From the NCBI GenBank assembly GCA_943913205.1, contig CALTWN010000033.1, positions 1 through 10,271 on the forward strand: 10,271 nt of DNA, read 5' to 3'. Below, piece after piece: positions 1 through 6,614 of the stretch. This DNA is from an uncultured Bartonella sp. (GTDB lineage Bacteria > Pseudomonadota > Alphaproteobacteria > Rhizobiales > Rhizobiaceae). Every line of letters starts with the position of its first letter. Within the stretch, counting starts at the first letter, position 1. The notes beneath the pieces were generated by a model. The model was not told where the DNA came from. It was given only the letters and a program-made list of their open reading frames with translations, and ran no database searches. A program made the position numbers and the translations under genes.

Positions 1-41
1 GCTCTACTCTTAACTATTTTTGTATATTACTAAGAGGGTAA

Positions 42-1511
42 TTATTGTTGACCATATTTTAAAATTTTTTGCACTTCACTTACTATAGAATCTACAGCTA
101 CAGTTATTTGAGCTGGCTGAGTTAAACGCCATGTTTCATTATCTTTAATAGATTCAGATAATTTTGCTCCTTTTAGCAAATCTTTAATCTGCACCACATG
201 ATCTTTTCTCTCTGTAGAACCTTGTATAATTACGCAGGGTGCTTTTTTACGATCTGCATATTTCATTTGCCCCTTCATACCAGAGCTGCCACTATATATT
301 TCACAGGCAATATTGTGATCACGCAGCTCTTTTGCTATCTTGTAATAAGCCGCCATAGCTTCTATATCGCTATCCATGCGTAAAATTACAACCGCTCCAT
401 CATAAGATTTCTTAGTATCTTGATTGCATAGCATTTTTAAAGCCACTATCAACCTTGAAACACCAATAGAAAAACCTGTTGCTGGCACAATAGTATTTTG
501 AAAACGCGAAACTAAATTATCATAACGCCCGCCACCTGCTACAGCACCAAAAACTACCTTTTTACCATCTTCATTTACAACATCAAATAATAATTGAGCT
601 TCAAATACAGGGCCGGTATAATATTCTAACCCCCGAACTATAGAAGGGTCTATTTTTATTCTATCTTCATATCCTGTTTGAATTATTAACTGCTGCATTA
701 GACTTAACTCTTCAATAGCCTCTGCCCCCAGAGGATGGCTACCTACAAGCTCACGTAATTGCTCAATAGGGTCTGCGTATTTGCTTTCTAATAAGCATAA
801 GATTTTGCTTATTGCATTATCATCGAGGCCCGCGCCTTTAGTAAAGTCGCCGCTTTCGTCTAACCTACCAGCACCTAGCAATTCTGCTACACCTTTGGCA
901 CCAAATTTATCATATTTATCAACTGAGCGCAAAATTTGTAATTTTTTTTGCTCTTTATTTTCGCCACCTAAATTTAAAAGTTCTAATAATGCATCTAAAA
1001 TTTTACGATTATTTAAACTTATTACATATAAACCTCGTTTAATACCTAAATTTTCAAGCACGTCAGCTGCCATCATACAAATTTCAACATCAGCATTTAC
1101 CGAAGCAGCACCTACTATATCTGCATCAAACTGCGTAAATTGTCTAAACCTACCGGGCCCTGGTTTTTCATTACGAAATACTGGCCCCACCCTGTAACTC
1201 TTATAAGGTTTTGCTAAACTTTCAAAATTTTGTGCTACATAGCGAGCCAGCGGCGCGGTAAGATCATAACGCATTGAAAGCCAATTTTCATCATCATCTT
1301 GCAGTGAAAATACGCCAGAATTTGGTCTATCATCATCTGGTAAAAATTTGCCCAAAGCGGAGCTATATTCAAATATAGGAGTTTGTAAAGGTTCAAACCC
1401 ATATAGCTCAAAAGTTTGTGAAATAATATTATTTATTCTATTTTCCTGGCGAACTTCAGCTGCAATTTTGTCTACAAAACCTCTGGGTAAATTAGCTTTT
1501 TCTATTTTCAT
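42..1511 (-). CDS. hisS: Histidyl-tRNA synthetase (class II, derived alphaproteobacterial type)
   Basis: This cytoplasmic enzyme charges tRNA-His with histidine using ATP. Seen in the 489-residue product: class II motif 2 at about residues 104-134 (YRVGPVFRNE, then GRFRQF), the HisRS-specific histidine-A box at 293-304 (RGLEYYTGPVFE), the histidine-B box at 325-333 (AGGGRYDNL), and motif 3 at 344-354 with Arg353. The C-terminal anticodon-binding domain runs from about 370. The insertion at about 183-230, ending ESGDFTKGAGL, and the motif 2 loop KPGPGR (E. coli has RPQKGR) are features I associate with the derived alphaproteobacterial HisRS. The ATG overlaps the TAA of xseA as TAATG, and an AAAAAGG ribosome site lies 11 bases upstream inside xseA, so translation is probably coupled. 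It is the last gene of the minus-strand run. The 41 bases after its stop show no clear terminator. HisZ is unlikely because the catalytic boxes are complete. Confidence 0.96.
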   Translation of the reverse strand: MKIEKANLPRGFVDKIAAEVRQENRINNIISQTFELYGFEPLQTPIFEYSSALGKFLPDDDRPNSGVFSLQDDDENWLSMRYDLTAPLARYVAQNFESLAKPYKSYRVGPVFRNEKPGPGRFRQFTQFDADIVGAASVNADVEICMMAADVLENLGIKRGLYVISLNNRKILDALLELLNLGGENKEQKKLQILRSVDKYDKFGAKGVAELLGAGRLDESGDFTKGAGLDDNAISKILCLLESKYADPIEQLRELVGSHPLGAEAIEELSLMQQLIIQTGYEDRIKIDPSIVRGLEYYTGPVFEAQLLFDVVNEDGKKVVFGAVAGGGRYDNLVSRFQNTIVPATGFSIGVSRLIVALKMLCNQDTKKSYDGAVVILRMDSDIEAMAAYYKIAKELRDHNIACEIYSGSSGMKGQMKYADRKKAPCVIIQGSTERKDHVVQIKDLLKGAKLSESIKDNETWRLTQPAQITVAVDSIVSEVQKILKYGQQ

Positions 1512-2785
1512 TAATTCACAGACCTTTTTGTTTGCGCTATAATTGTAGCATCACCATCATAAAATTTTAAAGTCATTTCTTGATTTAATGCTACATTATT
1601 TATACTGGATATAGGTTTATTATCTTCAGATAATAATAGTGTAAAACCTCTTTGTAAAATTTTATTATATGATATATTTTGTAATAAGCGCGCATTTGTG
1701 TATAATTTTTCTTTTTTTTGCTTAAAAATACGCTCTATAAGTCCTATATTGAATATTCTATTATTTTGTTTATAAAGGTTAATTTTGTTCAAATATATTT
1801 TTTCAAAATTATGTTTTAGATATTGTGTTTGCTCATCTATTTTGCGCCAAAAGCTTGAAAAAACATATTCTAAATTAGGTAACGCTCTTTTTAAAGCGCT
1901 ATAATCATCAATTTGTTTTGTTATTTTTCTTTCAATAGCTAAATTTAATCTTTGTTGCTTTTGAATTAATTGACCATAAAGATCTTGGCTAAGGGGTAGT
2001 GCTATTTCAGCCGCAGCTGTAGGGGTTGGAGCACGCAGATCAGCTACTAAATCAAGTAATGTAAAATCTGTTTCATGCCCCACGGCTGAAATCAACGGAA
2101 TCTTACTAAAAAAAGCCGCGCGCACAACCGCTTCTTCATTAAAGCTCCATAAATCTTCAATACTACCGCCGCCTCGTGCCACAATAAGTAAATCAGGTTT
2201 ATGTTCTGTAGGTAAATTATTAAAACCTTGGATGGCGGCTTCAATTTCGCTTGCGCTTTTTGCACCCTGCACTGAAACATCCCATATAATAATTCTACAT
2301 CCAAATCTGTCATTTAAGCGGTGTAAAATATCGTGAATAACAGCACCTTTAGCTGATGTTACAACACCTATAATTTTGGGCAAAAAGGGTAACTTCTTTT
2401 TGTGTTTTTCATCAAACAAACCTTCTAAGGTTAGCTTTTTTTTTAACTTTTCAAACAAAGCCATAAGCGAACCTACACCTGCAGGCTCTAGGCTAGTAAT
2501 AGTTAAATTATATTTAGAAGAAGGTGCATAAGAAGATATGCTGCCACAAGCTACAACTTCTAAACCTTCTTGAGGTTGAAATCGTAAATTATTAAAAACA
2601 GTTTTCCAAATAACAGCATCAATCTTGACATCTTTTTCTTTTAAAGCAAAATATGCATGACCTGAGCTATATTGCCCCTTATAACCAGATATCTCTCCAC
2701 GTATTTTTATATTACTAAAATTGCCTTGCAATATTTTTTTTATACTATTTGATATTTCTGATACGCTATATTCTTGTTTGTTCAA
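1511..2785 (-). CDS. xseA: Exodeoxyribonuclease VII large subunit
   Basis: This is the catalytic large subunit of exonuclease VII, which degrades single-stranded DNA from both ends into short oligonucleotides and assembles with several copies of XseB. In the 424-residue product an OB-fold DNA-binding domain occupies about 5-100 (IRGEISGYKG, SGHAYFALK). The nuclease domain follows, with TSAKGAVIHDIL at 143-154, ARGGGSIEDLWSFNEE at 203-218 and VGHETDFTLLDLVADLRAPTPTA starting near 235. Asp152, Arg204, His237 and Asp240 line up with E. coli residues I recall as important for activity. A Lys/Gln-rich helical stretch at about 265-365 fits the long coiled coil of the family, and RGFTLL near 379 is the usual C-terminal beta segment. 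The start is TTG; the OB fold begins at once and a ribosome site sits correctly, so it is preferred over internal ATGs. It is somewhat shorter than E. coli XseA (about 456), mostly in the coiled coil. No xseB is in the window. Confidence 0.95.
   Translation of the reverse strand: MNKQEYSVSEISNSIKKILQGNFSNIKIRGEISGYKGQYSSGHAYFALKEKDVKIDAVIWKTVFNNLRFQPQEGLEVVACGSISSYAPSSKYNLTITSLEPAGVGSLMALFEKLKKKLTLEGLFDEKHKKKLPFLPKIIGVVTSAKGAVIHDILHRLNDRFGCRIIIWDVSVQGAKSASEIEAAIQGFNNLPTEHKPDLLIVARGGGSIEDLWSFNEEAVVRAAFFSKIPLISAVGHETDFTLLDLVADLRAPTPTAAAEIALPLSQDLYGQLIQKQQRLNLAIERKITKQIDDYSALKRALPNLEYVFSSFWRKIDEQTQYLKHNFEKIYLNKINLYKQNNRIFNIGLIERIFKQKKEKLYTNARLLQNISYNKILQRGFTLLLSEDNKPISSINNVALNQEMTLKFYDGDATIIAQTKRSVN
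1523..1529 (-). promoter_or_regulatory. hisS ribosome binding site inside the xseA 3' end
   Basis: Read on the minus strand, AAAAAGG lies 11 bases before the hisS ATG and within the last codons of xseA. The spacing is long for a Shine-Dalgarno. Together with the TAATG stop/start overlap, this suggests that ribosomes finishing xseA reinitiate on hisS. Confidence 0.5.
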
Positions 2786-2791
2786 ATTTTC

Positions 2792-4126
2792 TTACCTTAC
2801 CATAGCATATTTGTTAAATAATTCATCGGCATTACCATTATAGTGCTCAAGCATGATTTGGGCCATATTTTTACCGCTATCAGCTATATTTTTTATAGGA
2901 TCTAAAAAGCGAGCCTCATCCTTGCCCCTATCTTCTAAACCTGCAATAGCAATATTTACTACCTCTATAGCTATTTCTTGCAAAGAATGATTTTTAAACT
3001 TAGTTTGCAAGCCTTCTTTTGGTACAGAAAGAAGCATTTTTTGCACTTCATCAACACTCCAATCAATTGTTAAATCACACAAAGCATCCATAGATTTTTC
3101 ACTATAAAGTAACCCTACCCAAAAAGCTGGTAAGGCGCATAACATAGATGGTAAGCCACAATCTGCCCCCCGCATTTCAATATAAGTTTTCAAACGTACT
3201 TCAGGGAATAATGTAGATAAATGATTGATAAAATCTCCCATTGTGGCTTTATATCCATTATATCCGTGCTCTAAAAACTCATTAAAACTCATATGTGTAC
3301 AATCTATATATATTCCCTCTCTGACTATGAAATACATATTCACATCTAACGCCCATTCAACATAATCACTATAACCAAAATTGTTGCTCCAAACAAAAGG
3401 CAATAGGCCTGCTCTTTGATTGTCTGTATCACGCCAAATAGCTGCACGCCAAGAATAATATCCGTTTGGCACTGATCTTGAAAAAGGAGAAGATGAGAAT
3501 AAGGCCGTAGCAATAGGCTGAAGTTTCATACCAAGCTGCATTTTCCTTCTCATATCAGACTCGCTAGAAAAATCTAAATTTGCCTGTACCGTAGCAGTAC
3601 CATACATCATATCATGCCCATTATTACCCACTTTTGGCATATATTTATCCATAATTTTATAGCGAGATTTTGGCATTTTGGGTATATCTGCTATAGACAA
3701 TGTAGGATGCGCCCCCATATTTAAAAAACCTATTTTCATCGGCTTTACGATCTCATACAGGGTATCGATATAATGCTGCAGCTCTTTACTAGTGTCATTT
3801 ATAGTAAATAAGGGCGCCCCAGATAATTCTAGCTGACCGCCAGGCTCTATAGAAATAGCCGCGCCTGTATCTGATGTTAACCCTATTATTTTATTATCAT
3901 CCATAATAGGAAGCCAGCCTAATTTTTTTTCCAACTGTTTTAAAATAGCGCTTATAGAACGATCACCTTCATATGGCACGGGGCTATTATCATCAATAAA
4001 AAATGCAAAAGTTTCATTCTCAGTACCTACTTTGAAATTACTACAATCTTTCTCGCCGCTTTGCAAATATTTAGCCAACATTTCTTTATTATCAATTAGC
4101 TCATCATTTACTATATCTCGTGCCAT
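2792..4126 (-). CDS. gshA: Glutamate-cysteine ligase, plant/alphaproteobacterial type
   Basis: It joins glutamate to cysteine through the gamma-carboxyl with ATP, the first and usually rate-limiting step of glutathione synthesis in the cytoplasm. The 444-residue product carries landmarks of the plant/proteobacterial (group 3) family: VGTENETF at 33-40, ISIEPGGQLELSGAP at 91-105, MPKSRYKIMDKYMP at 151-164, TATVQANLDFSSE at 177-189, the YIEMRGADCG segment at 315-324, LCALPAFWVGLLYSE at 329-343, and GLEDRG near 396-401. These glycine, glutamate and arginine motifs form the ATP and glutamate sites in the Brassica enzyme. The family is not related in sequence to E. coli GshA beyond the fold. The ATG has a strong AGAGGTG ribosome site 7 bases upstream and its own promoter. 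rsmE directly upstream is a common alphaproteobacterial neighbour. Oddly, Ala178 replaces a cysteine usually paired with the one at Cys330. gshB is not in the window. Confidence 0.95.
   Translation of the reverse strand: MARDIVNDELIDNKEMLAKYLQSGEKDCSNFKVGTENETFAFFIDDNSPVPYEGDRSISAILKQLEKKLGWLPIMDDNKIIGLTSDTGAAISIEPGGQLELSGAPLFTINDTSKELQHYIDTLYEIVKPMKIGFLNMGAHPTLSIADIPKMPKSRYKIMDKYMPKVGNNGHDMMYGTATVQANLDFSSESDMRRKMQLGMKLQPIATALFSSSPFSRSVPNGYYSWRAAIWRDTDNQRAGLLPFVWSNNFGYSDYVEWALDVNMYFIVREGIYIDCTHMSFNEFLEHGYNGYKATMGDFINHLSTLFPEVRLKTYIEMRGADCGLPSMLCALPAFWVGLLYSEKSMDALCDLTIDWSVDEVQKMLLSVPKEGLQTKFKNHSLQEIAIEVVNIAIAGLEDRGKDEARFLDPIKNIADSGKNMAQIMLEHYNGNADELFNKYAMVR
2795..2798 (-). promoter_or_regulatory. 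xseA ribosome binding site made from the gshA stop region
   Basis: The last codons of gshA read GTA AGG TAA on the minus strand. The AAGG they contain lies 9 bases upstream of the TTG start of xseA. This site supports the TTG start and implies that ribosomes ending gshA feed initiation of xseA. Confidence 0.55.
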
Positions 4127-4133
4127 AATAGTT

Positions 4134-4140
4134 CACCTCT
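4134..4140 (-). promoter_or_regulatory. gshA Shine-Dalgarno
   Basis: AGAGGTG on the minus strand, 7 bases before the gshA ATG, is among the best ribosome binding sites in this window and fixes the start at 4126. Neighbours rsmE, asmA and the puuB-like gene have no comparable site, so gshA may be translated more strongly. Confidence 0.7.
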
Positions 4141-4155
4141 TATAATCTTTTATAA

Positions 4156-4184
4156 AATATAGCTTACTACATTTGTCCTGTCTA
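4156..4184 (-). promoter_or_regulatory. Probable sigma70-type promoter of gshA
   Basis: In the 72-base gap between rsmE and gshA the minus strand has TAGACA (4179-4184, 5 of 6 matches to TTGACA), a 17-base spacer, and TATATT (4156-4161, 5 of 6 matches to TATAAT). Transcription would start near 4149, giving a leader of about 22 bases that contains the Shine-Dalgarno. This would let gshA-xseA-hisS be transcribed independently of asmA-rsmE. In AT-rich DNA such matches arise by chance, but the exact spacing and position favour a real site. Confidence 0.5.
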
Positions 4185-4198
4185 TTATTCATCTATTT

Positions 4199-4912
4199 TT
4201 ATCTTAAAGCTGCGTTTACTAAAGCCAAACTCGCAACAGCTGCTGTATCAGCGCGAAGAATATTTTTTCCTAAAGAAATAGCACTTACAAAAGGTTGCTT
4301 TAATAATAATTGTTGCTCATACTCGCTAAAGCCCCCCTCGGGCACAATAATAATAGCAAAATCTTTATCCACTGCTTTTAAGCTATTAAAATTTTCAGCA
4401 ACTAAAGCTTTTTCATCACAAAATAATAAATGATATTTATTATTCCAATTATTTAATAAATGTTGCAAACTACAAATTTTATTAACAACAGGCAAGCTAA
4501 TTCTACCGCATTGTTGCGCTGCTTCTATAATATTGGCCATAAGCTTGTCATAATTAAGCTTAATATCTTGTGTATAATCAGTTTGTACAGGCTGAATATT
4601 GGTAACGCCCATTTCAACTAATTTTTGTATCATATAATCAAGCCGCAATTTTTTAATTGGAGCAAAACAAAATAAAATATTTTGTTCTTTTTCTATAGCT
4701 CGAATAAAGCTAATAATATTAGCGCTTACTTTTTGTTTTTTTAAGATTTGCAATCTTGCTAAAAATTCACCATCGCGCTCATTAAACAAACGAAATTCGC
4801 TATCTTGAACAAATCGCAATACATGTAGTAGATAATGCGTTTGGGAATTAGTTAGCATAATATTAGCATTATTAGCTAATTTTTCAGCACTATATAGTCT
4901 TATTTTTCGCAC
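4199..4912 (-). CDS. rsmE: 16S rRNA (uracil(1498)-N3)-methyltransferase
   Basis: RsmE uses S-adenosylmethionine to methylate N3 of U1498 in 16S rRNA of the 30S subunit; it is a SPOUT (trefoil-knot) enzyme. The 237-residue product starts MRKIRLYS, has an N-terminal PUA-like domain (about 1-70, with HYLLHVLR at 27-33), and then the family signatures LRLDYMIQKLVEMGVTNIQPV at about 89-109 and EAAQQCGR at 130-137. The C-terminal knot has VPEGGFSEYEQ at 190-200 and LGKNILRADTAAVASLAL at 214-231. The start is GTG; the next ATG (residue 20) would remove the conserved first strand. No clear Shine-Dalgarno precedes it, and the stop of the asmA-like gene ends one base upstream, which suggests coupled translation. 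Val190 sits where relatives have the first Gly of GPEGG, and Lys216-Asn217 replace the usual Pro-Arg after LG, so the SAM pocket edge is altered. Family assignment is still clear. Confidence 0.93.
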   Translation of the reverse strand: MRKIRLYSAEKLANNANIMLTNSQTHYLLHVLRFVQDSEFRLFNERDGEFLARLQILKKQKVSANIISFIRAIEKEQNILFCFAPIKKLRLDYMIQKLVEMGVTNIQPVQTDYTQDIKLNYDKLMANIIEAAQQCGRISLPVVNKICSLQHLLNNWNNKYHLLFCDEKALVAENFNSLKAVDKDFAIIIVPEGGFSEYEQQLLLKQPFVSAISLGKNILRADTAAVASLALVNAALR

Positions 4913-4913
4913 T

Positions 4914-6518
4914 TTATTTTACTTTATATTTGTTTAATAAATTAGATAGCAATTTTTTACTGCACAAATTATTTACCTTTGCATGCTGCATAGCTATAAT
5001 ATGCGTTTTATTTTGTTTAAACAGCCAATAATCTATATTGTTATCGCCTTTTGCTGTGCCATATAATATAAAGGAATCTGGCTTTATTGTGGAGTTGAAA
5101 TTATGCTCTTTATTTGCAAACCAGCCTTCCCCCCAAAGTCTTATATTTTCTTTATTGCTGCAATCTAATGTTAATTTAACATTTTTAAAATCAATATAAT
5201 TATTATTAAAATTATCGATATCTATTTCATAAGGCGCTATTATTTCTACAAATTTATGATGTCTTATTTTATGTTTTATCTTATGGTTTTCAGCAATATC
5301 CAGCGCCTGTTTTATATTATAGCTAGCTATTTGCCCCTTATTTAAACTGATATTTATTTTAAGTGGTATTTTTTGTATATTATTATAAATTTCTCCATTT
5401 GTTGCTAAAATTTTATAAAGCTTGTTAATTTGCTCGGCCTTAAGTTTTTGCTGAATTTTAATGTTTAAATTCGCTTTACCTTTAATTTTTATGGGAAGCT
5501 TAAATTTACTACAAAGCGCTTTATAATCTACATCTTTGGCTAGCATTTCTATATTAGTTAAAAAATCCACAGAGCCTTTTGCTCTTATAATTTTTAAAAT
5601 AGCATTAATTGCGCCTATTTTTGTTTGTGCGCTACCTATGCTTAAAATTAATCCTTTCTTATCTAACTGAATGGTGGTAGCTAAATTATTTATAATAAAA
5701 TTTTCATATTTAACTATATTAGCAGAAAGCCTTATATCTATATTTAGAGCATTATCATTATGCTGAAATAATTTATTTAAAAGATAATTTAAATTAGATT
5801 TAACATCCATAGAATTTAAAGCAAGCGAACCTACAAGTTTAGTAACTGGCTTTGTAATTATTTGCACAGCGCCATGCATTTCTTGATTATCTAAGGTTAC
5901 ATTTATATTATTAAGCTGTAAGATTTTTTTATCTGCATCATATGCGGTATTACTAACAAAATTAAATTTCTTATTTAATATATTTCCTTGCAAATTGATA
6001 TAAGAACTTTGCTCTTTACGTCCTAAAAAAATAACACCATTTAACTTATCAATTTTGTCTTCTTTATGTAAACTATAATGCAACACACCATCTTTGATTA
6101 TAATAGTATGCAGGCTTTTTTTAGGTATAAAGCTATGTTGCATAATCGAAAAGAAATCATTAATAGGATTATATAAAAAAATTTCTGGCTTTATTATCTG
6201 TATATCAGAAACGGATATAATACCTTTTAAAGCCTTCCAAAACGAAAAATCAATTTCAATCTTATCAGCTCTTAAAAAATCAGCTCTGTTATTTTGTAAA
6301 ATAACATAATCAAGACTGGCCTTAAGCTGAGGAAAAAAGCTTATATGTGGTGATTGATGTAACTGAACCCGATAGCCTGTAGCAGCACTGATCCTATTGC
6401 TTAAATCGCTTCTTAAAGATTCACTTGAAATATAATACATAAAAGCCAAGTAACATAGATATAAAACAATCAAGGCACTTAAAAATGTCAAACCAATATA
6501 TTTTAATATTTTCTGCAT
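4914..6518 (-). CDS. AsmA-family inner-membrane-anchored envelope protein
   Basis: AsmA-like proteins are anchored in the inner membrane with a large periplasmic part. Relatives (AsmA, TamB, YhdP) are implicated in lipid movement to the outer membrane, so a role in envelope maintenance is inferred, not shown. The 534-residue product has one N-terminal membrane segment at about 8-30 (IGLTFLSALIVLYLCYLAFM) with basic residues before it. The AsmA N-terminal region follows: TGYRVQLHQSPHISFFPQLKASLDYV at about 47-72, then LRADKIEIDFSFWKALKG, and ISVSDIQIIKPEIFLY at 101-116. The rest is alternating short strands rich in Ile, Lys and Asn, as expected for a repeated beta-groove. It is shorter than E. 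coli AsmA (about 617). No good Shine-Dalgarno precedes the ATG. It leads the minus-strand run and is divergent from folD. The family is clear; the exact member is not. Confidence 0.82.
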   Translation of the reverse strand: MQKILKYIGLTFLSALIVLYLCYLAFMYYISSESLRSDLSNRISAATGYRVQLHQSPHISFFPQLKASLDYVILQNNRADFLRADKIEIDFSFWKALKGIISVSDIQIIKPEIFLYNPINDFFSIMQHSFIPKKSLHTIIIKDGVLHYSLHKEDKIDKLNGVIFLGRKEQSSYINLQGNILNKKFNFVSNTAYDADKKILQLNNINVTLDNQEMHGAVQIITKPVTKLVGSLALNSMDVKSNLNYLLNKLFQHNDNALNIDIRLSANIVKYENFIINNLATTIQLDKKGLILSIGSAQTKIGAINAILKIIRAKGSVDFLTNIEMLAKDVDYKALCSKFKLPIKIKGKANLNIKIQQKLKAEQINKLYKILATNGEIYNNIQKIPLKINISLNKGQIASYNIKQALDIAENHKIKHKIRHHKFVEIIAPYEIDIDNFNNNYIDFKNVKLTLDCSNKENIRLWGEGWFANKEHNFNSTIKPDSFILYGTAKGDNNIDYWLFKQNKTHIIAMQHAKVNNLCSKKLLSNLLNKYKVK

Positions 6519-6550
6519 TTAAACTATTTTATCGTTGTTTATATATCAAA

Positions 6551-6579
6551 TTGGCTTTAGATTAAGCATATACTATATA
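6551..6579 (+). promoter_or_regulatory. Probable folD promoter
   Basis: TTGGCT (6551-6556), a 17-base spacer and TATATA (6574-6579) form a reasonable sigma70-like promoter, with start near 6586 and a leader of about 30 bases carrying the AAAGGA ribosome site. The -10 box is flanked by two direct copies of GCATATA (6566-6572 and 6580-6586) and sits in the 8-base palindrome CTATATAG. This could be a regulator site or simply a product of AT-rich composition. Confidence 0.4.
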
Positions 6580-6593
6580 GCATATATTTACAA
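6565..6593 (-). promoter_or_regulatory. Possible promoter for the asmA-like gene
   Basis: The minus strand has TTGTAA (6588-6593), a 17-base spacer and TATGCT (6565-6570), each 4 of 6 matches to consensus, within the divergent gap. It overlaps the proposed folD promoter on the other strand, so the two would compete for polymerase if both are real. The match is weak, and several other AT-rich hexamers in the gap could serve instead. Confidence 0.25.
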
Positions 6594-6614
6594 ATTACAT
6601 GCAAAGGAATAATA

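Noticed and set aside
7..36. CTCTTA and TAAGAG forming a 6-base inverted repeat after the hisS stop, considered as a terminator.
   Set aside because: The stem is short and AT-rich with an 18-base loop, and no U-run follows in the direction of hisS transcription.
781..1197. A 138-codon open frame on the plus strand within hisS.
   Set aside because: It lies antisense to the conserved HisRS core, has a low-complexity Ser/Pro/Leu/Asn composition and no ribosome site. It is a shadow of the real gene.
1390..1400. GGTTCAAACCC, resembling a tRNA T-arm, inside the 5' part of hisS.
   Set aside because: It encodes part of the conserved YGFEPLQTP segment of HisRS on the minus strand, the stem is only three to four pairs, and no acceptor, D or anticodon arms surround it.
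6566..6586. Two GCATATA direct repeats around the folD -10 box, considered as a separate regulatory site.
   Set aside because: Seven-base AT-rich repeats are easily met by chance in a gap of this composition. They are mentioned with the promoter but not claimed as an operator.
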